A stretch of 64,000 nt of DNA from Arthrobacter sp. ISL-85 (GTDB taxonomy: Bacteria; Actinomycetota; Actinomycetes; Actinomycetales; Micrococcaceae): NCBI RefSeq assembly GCF_018613675.1, contig NZ_JAGGPQ010000024.1, forward strand, positions 144,511-208,510. Direction: 5' to 3'. Below are positions 33,391 to 42,712 of the stretch, in pieces. The position numbers and the translations under genes were made by a program. Under the pieces are notes generated by a model, which saw only the letters and a list, made by a program, of their open reading frames with translations, had not been told where the DNA came from and searched no databases. The first letter of the stretch is position 1; each line of letters begins with the position of its first letter.

Positions 33391-34443
33391 CTACAGGCCG
33401 GCGGCGATGGCGTCGCCCACGGCACTGGTACTGCGTGCGGTGCCGTCGCGCTTTTCGACGTCGGCAACCACTGCAGCTTCGATCCTGCGGGCAGCTTCCG
33501 TGTAGCCCAGGTGGTCCAGCAGGAGCGCCGCGGAGAGGATTGCCGCGGTGGGGTCTGCCTTGCCCTGGCCGGCGATGTCCGGCGCAGACCCATGGACCGG
33601 CTCGAACATGGATGGCGCGGTGCGGTCCATGTTGATGTTGCCGGAGGCGGCAAGGCCGATGCCGCCGGTGATGGCCGCGGCGAGGTCTGTGATGATGTCA
33701 CCGAACAGGTTGTCAGTGACAATCACGTCGAAGCGGGACGGGTCAGTGACCATGAAAATGGTGGCGGCGTCCACGTGCAGGTAATCGTGGGTGACCTCGG
33801 GGAATTCCTGCGCCACGGCCTCGACGGTGCGCTTCCACAGGTGCCCGGCAAAGACCAGGACGTTGTGCTTGTGGACCAGGGTGACGTGCTTGCGTTCCCG
33901 CAGGCTGGCGCGGCGGAAGGCGTCGCGGACCACGCGCTCCACGCCGTGGGCCGTGTTCAGGGAGACCTCGGTGGCTACCTCATGCGGAGTACCCGCGCGC
34001 AAGGTGCCGCCGTTGCCCACGTACGGGCCTTCGGTTCCTTCGCGCACCACGATGAAGTCAATAGTGCCGGGGTTGGCAAGCGGGCTGCCGACCGTTCCGT
34101 AGAGCCGTGAAGGCCGCAGGTTGACGTAGTGGTCCAGGCTGAAGCGCAGCTTGAGGAGCAGCTCACGCTCAATGATTCCGGACGGGATCCGGGTATCGCC
34201 GGGAGCGGCCCCCACGGCGCCGAAGAGGATGGCATCGCGCGTCCTCAGGTCTGCCAGGACGTCATCCGGCAGGGTCTCCCCCGTGGCGAGCCAGTGCTCG
34301 GCGCCGAGTTCATAGTGCGTGGGCTTAAGTTCCACGCCCTCCGCCGCCACAGCCTTTTCCAGCACTTTGAGGGCCTCGGCAATGACTTCGGGCCCGATGC
34401 CGTCGCCGGGAATAACTGCAAGATCGATGGTGGATGCGCTCAT
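33391..34443 (-). CDS. leuB: 3-isopropylmalate dehydrogenase
   Basis: This 350-residue enzyme oxidatively decarboxylates 3-isopropylmalate in leucine synthesis. It begins with a hydrophobic strand and PGDGIGPEVIAEALKVLE, and carries SRLYGTVGSP, a VREGTEGPYVGNGG substrate block, LVHKHNVL, and the metal-binding VTDNLFGDIITDLAAAITGGIGLAASGN. It is of the actinobacterial short type. The ATG follows a TACCCT hexamer by 6 nt, suggesting leaderless transcription. Two palindrome-like sites lie just upstream. Confidence 0.95.
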   Translation of the reverse strand: MSASTIDLAVIPGDGIGPEVIAEALKVLEKAVAAEGVELKPTHYELGAEHWLATGETLPDDVLADLRTRDAILFGAVGAAPGDTRIPSGIIERELLLKLRFSLDHYVNLRPSRLYGTVGSPLANPGTIDFIVVREGTEGPYVGNGGTLRAGTPHEVATEVSLNTAHGVERVVRDAFRRASLRERKHVTLVHKHNVLVFAGHLWKRTVEAVAQEFPEVTHDYLHVDAATIFMVTDPSRFDVIVTDNLFGDIITDLAAAITGGIGLAASGNINMDRTAPSMFEPVHGSAPDIAGQGKADPTAAILSAALLLDHLGYTEAARRIEAAVVADVEKRDGTARSTSAVGDAIAAGL

Positions 34444-34463
34444 GTTTTCAGGGTAGCCAAGAC

Positions 34464-34499
34464 GACCACATAGTGGTCAAACCGTCTCAGGTTTTGGAC
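34464..34499. promoter_or_regulatory. leuB promoter region with two operator-like sites
   Basis: GACCACATAGTGGTC (34464-34478) is a perfect 6+6 inverted repeat upstream of the -10-like TACCCT. TCTCAGGTTTTGGAC (34485-34499) matches the left arm and spacing of the leuC and ilvD palindromes, with TGGAC in place of TGAGA. TTGACC on the minus strand partly overlaps the inverted repeat. Confidence 0.45.
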
Positions 34500-34531
34500 A
34501 GGAGCGCGTCCGCCGAGGTTCTGCGGGGGTC

Positions 34532-36088
34532 CTACTCTGCGGGTTCCTCGAACTTCGGGAACACGGGGGTGGGGGCAGGCAGCGGGGTGCCTGGGACGAT
34601 CGGCGTGGCGACGGCGGCGAACTGCCGTGCGTCGCCTTCGGCCTGGCCGAGCGCGTCCAGGAGTTGGGCAGCAGCGTCGGGCATGACCGGCTGTGCGAGG
34701 ATGGCCACGATCCGCAGCACCTCCAGCGTTACGTACAGCACGGTGTTCATGCGTTCGACGTCGGTCTTCCGCAGCACCCAGGGCGCCTGCTCGGCGAAGT
34801 AGGCGTTGGTGTGGTGCAGCACCGCCCAGATGGCTTCCAGGGCGCGGCTGAATTCCTGCTTGTCGAACGCTGCCCGGGCGGCCTCAAGCAACCCGTTCGC
34901 CTGCGCCAGGATGGCGTTGTCCTCGGCAGTGAAGGCTCCCGGCGCGGGCACGGCCGCATCACAGTTCTTGGCCACCATCGACAGGGAGCGCTGGGCAAGG
35001 TTGCCGAAGTTGTTTGCCAGGTCAGCGTTCATCCGGCCCACGATGGCCTCGTGGTTGTAGCTGCCGTCCGCACCGAACGGAACCTCGCGCAGGAAGAAGA
35101 ACCGCACCTGGTCCAGGCCGTAGCGGGCAACGAAGTCCGCAGGAGCCACAACGTTGCCCAGGGACTTGGACATCTTGACGCCGTTGTTGTGCAGGAAGCC
35201 GTGGATCATGACCCGCTTGGGCAGTTCCAGCCCGGCACTCATTAGGAAAGCGGGCCAGTAGATCGCATGGAACCGGGAAATGTCCTTGCCGATGATGTGG
35301 ACATCGGCAGGCCAGAACTTCCTGAACGTCTCCGAGTCCACGTCCGGGTACCCCACCCCGGTGAGGTAATTGGTGAGCGCGTCCACCCAGACGTACATGA
35401 CGTGCTTGTCATTGGCCGGGACCGGAACGCCCCAGTCGAAGGTGGTGCGGCTGATGGACAGGTCTTCCAAACCGCGTTTGACGAAACTGACCACCTCGTT
35501 GAACCGGTACTGGGGAGCTCCGAACTCCGGGTGGGACTCGTACAGCGCCAGCAGTTTGTCCTGGTAGGCGGAGAGCCGGAAGAAGTAGCTCTCCTCCGCC
35601 GTCCACGTCACTTCGGTGTCCGTCTCTTTCGAGTAGCGCACGCCGTCGTCCTTCACCACCGTCTCATCCTCGGCATAGAAGGCCTCGTCGCGGACGGAGT
35701 ACCAGCCCTCATATTTGTCGAGGTAGATGTCGCCGTTGGCCTCCATCTTCTTCCAGAGCGCCTGCGAGGCAGCGTAGTGGTCCTCGTCGGTGGTCCGGAT
35801 GAAGCGGTCGTAGCTGATCCCCAGGGCGGAGTGCGCGGCCTTGTAGACCTCCGCGTTCCGGTTCACCAGCTCCTTGGGAGTAATCCCTTCCTTTTCCGCC
35901 GCCTGGGCGATCTTCATCCCGTGCTCGTCCGTGCCGGTCAGGAACATCACGTCATAGCCGTCCAGGCGCTTGAAGCGCGCCATGGCATCGGTGGCGATGT
36001 ACTCGTAGGCGTGGCCGATGTGCGGCACGCCGTTGGGGTAGGTGATGGCCGTGGTGATGTAGAACGGCGTTTTCTCTGGAGCAGTCAC
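34532..36088 (-). CDS. metG: Methionine--tRNA ligase
   Basis: This 518-residue class I synthetase has TYPNGVPHIGHAYEYIATDAMARF (HIGH) near the N-terminus and NNGVKMSKSLGNVV (KMSKS) near residue 310. The zinc-knuckle insertion is of the short type lacking the four-cysteine set, and there is no C-terminal tRNA-binding EMAP domain, as in many actinobacterial MetRS. Start GTG. It is upstream of leuB and downstream of the ABC ATPase gene, which ends 36 bp upstream. Confidence 0.96.
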   Translation of the reverse strand: MTAPEKTPFYITTAITYPNGVPHIGHAYEYIATDAMARFKRLDGYDVMFLTGTDEHGMKIAQAAEKEGITPKELVNRNAEVYKAAHSALGISYDRFIRTTDEDHYAASQALWKKMEANGDIYLDKYEGWYSVRDEAFYAEDETVVKDDGVRYSKETDTEVTWTAEESYFFRLSAYQDKLLALYESHPEFGAPQYRFNEVVSFVKRGLEDLSISRTTFDWGVPVPANDKHVMYVWVDALTNYLTGVGYPDVDSETFRKFWPADVHIIGKDISRFHAIYWPAFLMSAGLELPKRVMIHGFLHNNGVKMSKSLGNVVAPADFVARYGLDQVRFFFLREVPFGADGSYNHEAIVGRMNADLANNFGNLAQRSLSMVAKNCDAAVPAPGAFTAEDNAILAQANGLLEAARAAFDKQEFSRALEAIWAVLHHTNAYFAEQAPWVLRKTDVERMNTVLYVTLEVLRIVAILAQPVMPDAAAQLLDALGQAEGDARQFAAVATPIVPGTPLPAPTPVFPKFEEPAE

Positions 36089-36124
36089 GTTCGGACGGTT
36101 ACCTTCGGTGCGTAAGGGGGCGGG

Positions 36125-36880
36125 TTAGATCAGTTCTGTCAGGGTATCGCTCAGCCGGACCAGTTCGTGGTCGTGCGAGGCCACCAGGACCGCGATCCCG
36201 TCAGAGGTGGTGTCCTTCAGGATGCTGATGATGCGGTTGGCGGATGCGCGGTCCAGGCTGGCGGTGGGCTCATCCACCACCAGGACCCTGGTGCCCAGGA
36301 TCAGTGCGCGGGCGATCGCCACACGCTGCCGTTCACCACCGGAGAGCTGGGCGGGACGGTGCCGCATGCGGCGGCCCAGGCCCACCAGGTCCAGCAGGTC
36401 CTTGGCCATGTCCCGCCGTTGCTCCACTTCGCCGTCCGGAACAGCGGGCAGGAGGACGTTCTCCAGGGCGCTCATGCCGTCGATCAAAGCGCCGCCCTGG
36501 TCGACGTACCCGATCAAGGCACGACGGCGGTCGGCGATTTCGTCGTCGCCCATGCTTTCGAGGGAATCACCTTCCCAGAACACGCGCCCCGAGGTGGGCA
36601 GGGTGAGTCCCGCGCCGACCGTCAGGATGCTTGTCTTGCCGGAACCGCTTCGGCCGGCAACGCAGTGCATCTCGCCGGCGTGCAGGGTCAGGTCAAAGCC
36701 CTCCACTACGCTCACGGCCTCGGCGCCGCCCTTTCCGCCGCCGTAGCGGATGGTGATGTCGCGCATCTCCAGTGGGGTGGCGTGGTCGGCCGACTTAACG
36801 AGTGTGTTGGCCCGGGTCTGCAGGGGGACCTCGTTGGAGCCGCTCCTGCGGCTGCGCTGGACGTTCGTCGGGTTTGTCAT
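36125..36880 (-). CDS. ABC transporter ATP-binding protein (LolD/MacB type)
   Basis: This ATPase has 251 residues: Walker A in AGRSGSGKTSILTVGAGL, Q-loop VDQGGALIDGMSALENVLLP, signature LSGGERQRVAIARAL and Walker B VLVVDEPTASLD. It belongs with FtsX-domain permeases that move or extract lipoproteins, peptides or drugs mechanically rather than pump solutes. ATG 36880 overlaps the permease stop (ATGA), so the two are coupled. The first 45 residues are a basic extension before the ABC fold. Confidence 0.9.
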   Translation of the reverse strand: MTNPTNVQRSRRSGSNEVPLQTRANTLVKSADHATPLEMRDITIRYGGGKGGAEAVSVVEGFDLTLHAGEMHCVAGRSGSGKTSILTVGAGLTLPTSGRVFWEGDSLESMGDDEIADRRRALIGYVDQGGALIDGMSALENVLLPAVPDGEVEQRRDMAKDLLDLVGLGRRMRHRPAQLSGGERQRVAIARALILGTRVLVVDEPTASLDRASANRIISILKDTTSDGIAVLVASHDHELVRLSDTLTELI

Positions 36881-39675
36881 TGGACCACTTTCGTTGCAAT
36901 CGGTATCCAGCAAATTACAGCCACCAGGCCGGCCACGGCAGCCCAGATGGCCGCGTAGGGAGCCAGCAGCAGGCCGATGCCAAGGGCGCCCAGCACGCCC
37001 AGCGGCAGGGCCACGGTTCCCACCAGGGCGTTTTCAAACAACCGGACCTGGCGGAGCATGTCTGGGTTCCAGCCCATGGCCTGGAGGATGCCCAGGTACT
37101 GCCGCTTGGCGTTGAGCTCGAATCGTCCCGTCACCAGGGTGAGCACCAGCCCCACGGCCACGCCGGCAAGCGCCAGCAGGATGCTTGGCAGCGTCACGCT
37201 GGCTGCGGCCAAACCGCTGAGGGCACTTGCACCCGCTGCGCGCGGAATGTCGATCAGCAGGGCGATCAGGCCACCCACGGCGGCACCGAAGACGCCCACC
37301 GCGACGGCCAGCGACAAGGTGTTGAACTTGTTGGTGCTCAGCTGGCGGTTGGCGAAGGTCAGTGGGGAATCGACCGGAATGAGGCGTTCATCGTGCTGTG
37401 GCTCCTGGTCGATCTCGTCGCGGTGGCGGAGTTGCCGGGCGGCAAACAGAGCCGCACCGCAGTACAGCACCAGGACTGCCGCGCACACCAGTGCCGTGGC
37501 AAGGCTCCAGCTCAGCAGGCTCAGCACGATGCCCGCGGCGGCAAGGAGCACGGCCCCGACGCCGAATTCCTCAAGCACCCAGCTGCGGATCCGCCGCTGG
37601 GTCCAGCCCATGGCCCGTAGGGTTCCGGCCTCACTCCGGCGTTTGCGGATGTAGCTCACGGTAGAGGCGCCCGTGAGCAGGGCTGCTCCGCACAGGGTGA
37701 GGAAAAGCAGGGTGATGTTGGTGCCGGAAAGGGCGCCGGTCACGGCCTCGGCAGCGTTCTGCCGGACCCATGACTGTTTGACCGTGCCGAGCGCCGATTC
37801 CTTGCCGGCTCCATCCTTGGAGTAGCCGGGCACGAAAATGCTGGTGTCCTCACGGGCCGAACCGGCCACGACGGTGGCGTCCAGGCCCATGTCCCGGATT
37901 TCGGCGGCGAGCTTTTCCACCTCGGGCTGGGCATCCTTCCAGCTGCCCGGTGCCTTGGCGCGGACGCGGACGGCATCGATGACTGCGGCGTTCTGCTTAT
38001 AGCCGCGTGCGGCGGCCAGGCCGTAATAGTCCGTGATGGCACCGGCGGACTGGCCGGCCAGCCCGGTGGCGCTCAGCGAAGGCTTCAGGTCTGCTGCCGG
38101 AACGTCCTTGCCGGAGGCGTCCTTGGTCAGGGTGAACGGCGTGGGGTCGTACCCGCCCAGCGGAAGCTTGTTGACGTCGCCGGAGGCTGCCTCCACCGCG
38201 GCGGGGTCGAACGTGCCGTAGACCATTGGCAGCGGCGTTGCCGCCTGCTGCTGGCCGGTGGGCAGGTTGTCCCGGTACGACCGCTCATCCACGGGATCAC
38301 GCTGGGTCTGGTCGACAGGTGCGCCGTTGGCGGCCTTGTCCGGCAGGCGGTTGACGGTAACCCATTCGCCGGGCACAGCCGTCTTATCAACGGCGCCGTT
38401 GGAGGCCGTGCCGCCGTCCGTGTACTTGGGGGCGCCTGCGAAGGCAGTGCTCCACTTGGCCGGCGAGTAGAGGCCCGGGTTGAAGTTGCCGTTGCTGCCC
38501 AGCAGGGACGAGTGGTCGGTGGATCCCGGCCAGGACAAAGTGAAAGGGTCCTTTGAAACGAAGGGCAGGTAATCCTTGCCCAGGGACTTCGAAACGGTGC
38601 CGACGTCCTTGACTACCTTGCCGGCGTCGTCGATCTCTTCGATCTTGACGTTGTACTTCAGGTCCAGTGACGTGCCGGAACGGACGATCAGCGGAACGGC
38701 CTGTGAGCCGCTGGTCAGCTGGCCGTTGCGCTTGGCCTGCTGGTACTGGGTCATCAAGGGCGCCCAGTACTTGAGCTTGACGCCCAGGAAGTCCGGTCCT
38801 TCCTGAAGCTGGTCCATGCTGATGCCCTTGGTGAAAAGCCCTTCCAGGTAGCGGCCCACCGCGCCGGCGTCACGCGCGTCAGCGGGCGGCGCCTTTTCCA
38901 GCGGAGCCAGGAAGTCGCCGGCCGAGCCCAGCAGTGCCCTTTCAGCGGCAGGGTCAACAGCCACCACGGATTCTGTGACCTCAGGGGCAGGCGGCAGTGC
39001 CACGGAGAGGTTGAAGAGGTTGTGCTCTGAGCCGCCGGCCGGAGCGGGGAACTTAATGCCGGTCTCCCCTGCCGGGGCAGCGATGCGGATGCTGCTGCCG
39101 CCCGGGGCCTTCTCCTCCACGAGCCGGGCTTTGCCCAGGGTGCCCTCGGCCGTGGTCTTGAAGAGGGTCTGCTCGGAGTTTCCGTCGGAGCTGACCGCGC
39201 TGGCGGTGAGCCGGTACTTCTTGGCGGTATCGGTCAGCACGGACTCAGCCGCGGGCCATTTGTCCGGGGCGGTTGCGCCCGCCGCCTGGTCCGCCGTTGC
39301 CGTGCCGGCCAAGCCAGCGTTGTAGCCGAGGTAGTCCATGGCGTCCAGGCGGGGCGTCTCGAGGTTCTGGGTGACGCGGGAGACCAGGCTGATGGGGGCG
39401 GCCACGGAGGTGCCGGGCAGCTTCTTGATGGAGTCCAGCTGGTCGAAACCGATGCCGCCCGCGCCGTTGGCGATCTCAGGCTGCAGCAGTGCCCCGGAAG
39501 GCGCCTTGGCCTGGACCAGGATGTCGTAGAGCCCCCTCGAGTTTTCATCAACCGTCCGGTTGAGCGCAGCCTGTGACTGACTTTGGACAAGGACCGACAA
39601 GCACATGGCTGCGATCAGAATGGCCGCGGTCAACAGCAGCACCCTGCTTCTGATGAACCTCTGGACGGCGTTCAT
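36877..39675 (-). CDS. Large FtsX-domain ABC transporter permease
   Basis: This 932-residue membrane protein has an N-terminal transmembrane helix (VLLLTAAILIAAMCLSVLVQ), then a roughly 650-residue extracytoplasmic region with no recognised enzyme motif. The C-terminal half has about six or seven helices, with FtsX-like blocks (VSYIRKRRSEAGTLRAMGWTQRRI; TGRFELNAKRQYLGILQAMGWNPDMLRQ). The two RAMGW/QAMGW repeats mark two FtsX units. ATG 39675 has AGGGAG 4 nt upstream. It is paired with the ATPase. A role in cell-envelope lipid or peptide handling is inferred only from family. Confidence 0.85.
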   Translation of the reverse strand: MNAVQRFIRSRVLLLTAAILIAAMCLSVLVQSQSQAALNRTVDENSRGLYDILVQAKAPSGALLQPEIANGAGGIGFDQLDSIKKLPGTSVAAPISLVSRVTQNLETPRLDAMDYLGYNAGLAGTATADQAAGATAPDKWPAAESVLTDTAKKYRLTASAVSSDGNSEQTLFKTTAEGTLGKARLVEEKAPGGSSIRIAAPAGETGIKFPAPAGGSEHNLFNLSVALPPAPEVTESVVAVDPAAERALLGSAGDFLAPLEKAPPADARDAGAVGRYLEGLFTKGISMDQLQEGPDFLGVKLKYWAPLMTQYQQAKRNGQLTSGSQAVPLIVRSGTSLDLKYNVKIEEIDDAGKVVKDVGTVSKSLGKDYLPFVSKDPFTLSWPGSTDHSSLLGSNGNFNPGLYSPAKWSTAFAGAPKYTDGGTASNGAVDKTAVPGEWVTVNRLPDKAANGAPVDQTQRDPVDERSYRDNLPTGQQQAATPLPMVYGTFDPAAVEAASGDVNKLPLGGYDPTPFTLTKDASGKDVPAADLKPSLSATGLAGQSAGAITDYYGLAAARGYKQNAAVIDAVRVRAKAPGSWKDAQPEVEKLAAEIRDMGLDATVVAGSAREDTSIFVPGYSKDGAGKESALGTVKQSWVRQNAAEAVTGALSGTNITLLFLTLCGAALLTGASTVSYIRKRRSEAGTLRAMGWTQRRIRSWVLEEFGVGAVLLAAAGIVLSLLSWSLATALVCAAVLVLYCGAALFAARQLRHRDEIDQEPQHDERLIPVDSPLTFANRQLSTNKFNTLSLAVAVGVFGAAVGGLIALLIDIPRAAGASALSGLAAASVTLPSILLALAGVAVGLVLTLVTGRFELNAKRQYLGILQAMGWNPDMLRQVRLFENALVGTVALPLGVLGALGIGLLLAPYAAIWAAVAGLVAVICWIPIATKVVQ

Positions 39676-39713
39676 GGAACTCCCTGAAACCTGGATTGCG
39701 TGCGCACAACTAT

Positions 39714-39746
39714 GTCCGCCCGGCGTTGACATGGACTTGGGCGGAC
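39714..39746. repeat. Inverted repeat upstream of the ABC permease gene
   Basis: GTCCGCCC (39714-39721) and GGGCGGAC (39739-39746) flank a 17-nt centre. They lie 39-71 bp before the permease start, in the 213-bp gap after serA. It could be an operator of the ABC operon or part of the leader. Confidence 0.35.
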
Positions 39747-39888
39747 GGATGTGCAAAAGGTATTGGCCGGCCTGCCGGGCGGGTCCTGAGACGGGACCAC
39801 ACCATTTAAGCAGACCGGCCAATCATACGTGGCCGCGCCGGGACGCGCCGAGCGGACGCCGGTTCTACGGCGTTTCCCCGCGGGAGTT

Positions 39889-41478
39889 CTAGTCCTCCAG
39901 GTCCACTTCACGGACCATTTCAGCGCCAATGCCGGCCTTGATGGCATCCAGCACCTGCTGGGGTACGGAGCTGTCGATGGTCAAGAGCGCAAGGACCTGG
40001 CCGCCCTCGTTGGAACGGGCCACCTGCATGCCGGCGATGTTGATGTTGTTCATGCCCAGGATGTGGCCGATGGTACCGATCACGCCGGGACGGTCGGTGT
40101 AGGCAACCACCACCAGGTGCTCGCTGATGGGGATCTCGACTTCGAAGCCGTTGATGCCCACAAGCTTCTCGATTTGCTTGGGTCCCGTCAGGGTGCCTGC
40201 CACGGAGATCTGGCTGCCGTCGCTGAGGGCGCCGCGCAGCGTAAGGACGTTGCGGTAGGACTCAGTCTCCGGCGTGGTGATGAGGCGGACGTTGATGCCC
40301 CGTTGTTCGGCGATCACCGGAGCGTTGACGTAGGAAACCTGTTCGGTCACGACGTCGGCGAAAATGCCCTTGAGTGCCGCCAGTTCCAGCACCTTGACGT
40401 CGAGGGAGGAGATCTCACCGGCCACCTCGACATCGAACTGGGTCAGGGAGTCGTGGGTCAGCGCGGTGAAGATGCGGCCCAGCTTCTCGATGAGCGGGAT
40501 GCCGGGACGGACGTCCGGGGCGATGACGCCGCCGGCGACGTTGACGGCGTCCGGTACCAGTTCGCCAGCGAGGGCCAGTCGGACGGACTTGGCTACGGAA
40601 ACGCCGGCCTTTTCCTGGGCTTCATCGGTGGAGGCGCCCAGGTGCGGGGTCACCACGACGTTGTCGAGCTTGAAGAACGGCAGGTCCGTGCTGGGCTCCT
40701 TGGCGAAGACGTCCACGCCGGCCCCGGCGATCTCACCGTCCTGGAGGGCGGTGAAGAGGGCTTCCTCGTCCACCAGGCCGCCGCGGGCCACGTTCACTAC
40801 ATACGCGGTCTTCTTCATCTTCCTGAAGGCGTCTGTGCCCAGCATCCCCACGGTCTCGGGTGTCTTGGGCATGTGGATGGTGATGAAATCGGACTGGGCC
40901 AGGAGCTCGTCCAAGGTGACCAGCTGCACGCCCAGCTGCGCGGCACGGGCCGAGGTGACGTAGGGGTCGTAGGCCAGGATCTTGGTGTCGAATCCCTTGA
41001 GCCGGGCCGCGACCAGGGCACCGATGCGGCCCAGGCCGATGATGCCGATTTTCTTTTCGAACAGCTCGATGCCGGTGTACTTGGAGCGCTTCCATTCGCC
41101 GTCCTTGAGGGCCGCGCTGGCCTGCGGGATGTGGCGGGCAAGGCTGAGGATGTGGCCCACGGTGAGTTCGGCGGCGGACACAATGTTGGACGTGGGGGCG
41201 TTGACCACCATGACGCCGGCCTGGGTGGCGGCCTTGATGTCCACGTTGTCCAGGCCCACGCCGGCGCGGGCAATGACCTTGAGGTTCTTGGCCGCGGCGA
41301 TGGCTTCGGCGTCCACCTGGGTGGCGGAGCGGACCAGGATGGCGTCTACGTCACTGATTGCCGAGAGCAGCTGGGAACGGTCGGCGCCGTCGGTCTGGCG
41401 GATTTCAAAGTCCGGGCCAAGGGCCTCGACGGTGGCGGGGGAAAGTTCTTCGGCGAGCAGTACTACGGGTTTTGACAC
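39889..41478 (-). CDS. serA: D-3-phosphoglycerate dehydrogenase
   Basis: This 529-residue enzyme carries out the first step of serine synthesis. It is the long form with an NAD-binding core (IIGLGRIGALVAARLKGFD; catalytic Arg in NVARGGLVDEEAL; His in TPHLGASTDEAQEKAG), an intervening ASB domain and a C-terminal ACT domain (VVVAYTDRPGVIGTIGHILGMNNINIAGMQVAR) that binds serine. Start GTG with AGAGGA upstream; a TAGACT hexamer at 41516-41521 (minus) is a likely -10. It follows ilvC but is separated from it by a terminator. Confidence 0.96.
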   Translation of the reverse strand: MSKPVVLLAEELSPATVEALGPDFEIRQTDGADRSQLLSAISDVDAILVRSATQVDAEAIAAAKNLKVIARAGVGLDNVDIKAATQAGVMVVNAPTSNIVSAAELTVGHILSLARHIPQASAALKDGEWKRSKYTGIELFEKKIGIIGLGRIGALVAARLKGFDTKILAYDPYVTSARAAQLGVQLVTLDELLAQSDFITIHMPKTPETVGMLGTDAFRKMKKTAYVVNVARGGLVDEEALFTALQDGEIAGAGVDVFAKEPSTDLPFFKLDNVVVTPHLGASTDEAQEKAGVSVAKSVRLALAGELVPDAVNVAGGVIAPDVRPGIPLIEKLGRIFTALTHDSLTQFDVEVAGEISSLDVKVLELAALKGIFADVVTEQVSYVNAPVIAEQRGINVRLITTPETESYRNVLTLRGALSDGSQISVAGTLTGPKQIEKLVGINGFEVEIPISEHLVVVAYTDRPGVIGTIGHILGMNNINIAGMQVARSNEGGQVLALLTIDSSVPQQVLDAIKAGIGAEMVREVDLED

Positions 41479-41530
41479 GGCTGATCCTCTGCGTTGCAGT
41501 CCTGGGGATGGAACAAGTCTAGGCCGACGG

Positions 41531-41568
41531 AAAGGCCGGGCTCACATTGTTAAGCGTGAACCCGGCCT
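41531..41568 (-). terminator. Terminator after ilvBNC
   Basis: On the minus strand GGCCGGGTTCAC pairs with GTGAGCCCGGCC (one mismatch) around CGCTTAACAAT, followed by TTTCC. It separates ilvC from serA. Confidence 0.65.
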
Positions 41569-41602
41569 CACTGTTGGCGTCTATGTGGTTGCGTTGGCAG
41601 CC

Positions 41603-42628
41603 TTAGCGGGCTGCAGAGCCTTCCACGTAGTCAACGTCCTGCTGCTGCCAGGAGAACAGGGAGCGCAGCTCGCGGCCAACGGCCTCAATGGGGTGCTGCT
41701 CTGCCTTGGCGCGCAGTTCCTTGAACTCCACGCCGCCGTTGTCCTGGTCCTCGATGAAGCGCTTGGCGAAGGCTCCGGACTGGATGTCGGCGAGGACGGC
41801 CTTCATGTTTTCCTTCACCTCGGGGGTGATGACGCGCGGGCCCGAGACGTAGTCGCCGTACTCTGCGGTATCGGAAACGCTCCAGCGCTGCTTGGCGATG
41901 CCGCCTTCCCACATGAGGTCAACGATCAGCTTGAGCTCGTGCAGCACCTCGAAGTAGGCGATCTGCGGCTGGTAGCCAGCCTCGGTCAGGGTCTCGAAGC
42001 CGTACTGGATGAGCTGGGAGACACCACCGCACAGGACGGACTGCTCGCCGAACAGGTCGGTTTCGGTTTCCTCGGTAAAGGTTGTCTTGATGACGCCTGC
42101 GCGGGTGCCGCCGATGGCCTTGGCGTAGGACTTGGCCAGCTCCCAGGCGTTGCCGGAAGCGTCCTGCTCCACGGCGATGATGTCGGGGATGCCGCGGCCG
42201 GCTTCGAACTCGCGGCGGACGGTGTGGCCGGGAGCCTTCGGTGCCACCAGGATGACGTCCACGCCTTCCGGTGCCTGGATGTAGCCGAAGCGGATGTTGA
42301 AGCCGTGGGCGAAGGCCAGGGCCTTGCCGGGGGTCAGCTTGTCCTTGATGGAGTCGTTGTAGATCGCGCGCTGGTGCTGGTCCGGCGCCAGGATCATGAT
42401 GACGTCGGCCCATTCGGCGGCGTCGGCAACGTTCTTGACCGTGAAGCCTGCATCCTCGGCCTTGGCGGTCGACTTGGAGCCTTCCTTCAGGGCGATGACG
42501 ACCTCGACGCCGGAATCGCGCAGGTTGAGCGCGTGGGCGTGGCCCTGGGAACCGTAGCCAACGATGGCAACCTTGCGGCCCTGGATGATCGAGAGATCGG
42601 CGTCGTCGTCGTAGAACATTTCAGTCAC
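41603..42628 (-). CDS. ilvC: Ketol-acid reductoisomerase (NADP+)
   Basis: This 341-residue class I enzyme converts 2-acetolactate and 2-aceto-2-hydroxybutyrate to dihydroxy acids. It begins MTEMFYDDDADLSIIQGRKVAIVGYGSQGHAHALNL with the Rossmann loop; the knotted C-terminal domain has DLFGEQSVLCGG and the metal-binding acidic residues. GTG start with GGAG 8 nt upstream. Third gene of ilvBNC, 84 bp after ilvN. Confidence 0.97.
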   Translation of the reverse strand: MTEMFYDDDADLSIIQGRKVAIVGYGSQGHAHALNLRDSGVEVVIALKEGSKSTAKAEDAGFTVKNVADAAEWADVIMILAPDQHQRAIYNDSIKDKLTPGKALAFAHGFNIRFGYIQAPEGVDVILVAPKAPGHTVRREFEAGRGIPDIIAVEQDASGNAWELAKSYAKAIGGTRAGVIKTTFTEETETDLFGEQSVLCGGVSQLIQYGFETLTEAGYQPQIAYFEVLHELKLIVDLMWEGGIAKQRWSVSDTAEYGDYVSGPRVITPEVKENMKAVLADIQSGAFAKRFIEDQDNGGVEFKELRAKAEQHPIEAVGRELRSLFSWQQQDVDYVEGSAAR

Positions 42629-42712
42629 TTGCGTAACTCCTCTTGAGTGGTTGTAAAAAGTGGTCTTGCGGTGCTGCGGTTACGGGCGCGTGGTCCCGCC
42701 TGGGCGCAATGC

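Noticed and set aside
39714..39746. TTGACA at 39725-39730 (plus strand) as a promoter
   Set aside because: It points toward the 3' end of serA with no plus-strand gene downstream and no -10 at a suitable distance.
39829..41475. 548-codon open frame on the plus strand opposite serA
   Set aside because: It is the antisense shadow of serA produced by high-GC codon bias; the composition (runs of Asp, Gly, His, Val) is typical of antisense frames and no motif is present.
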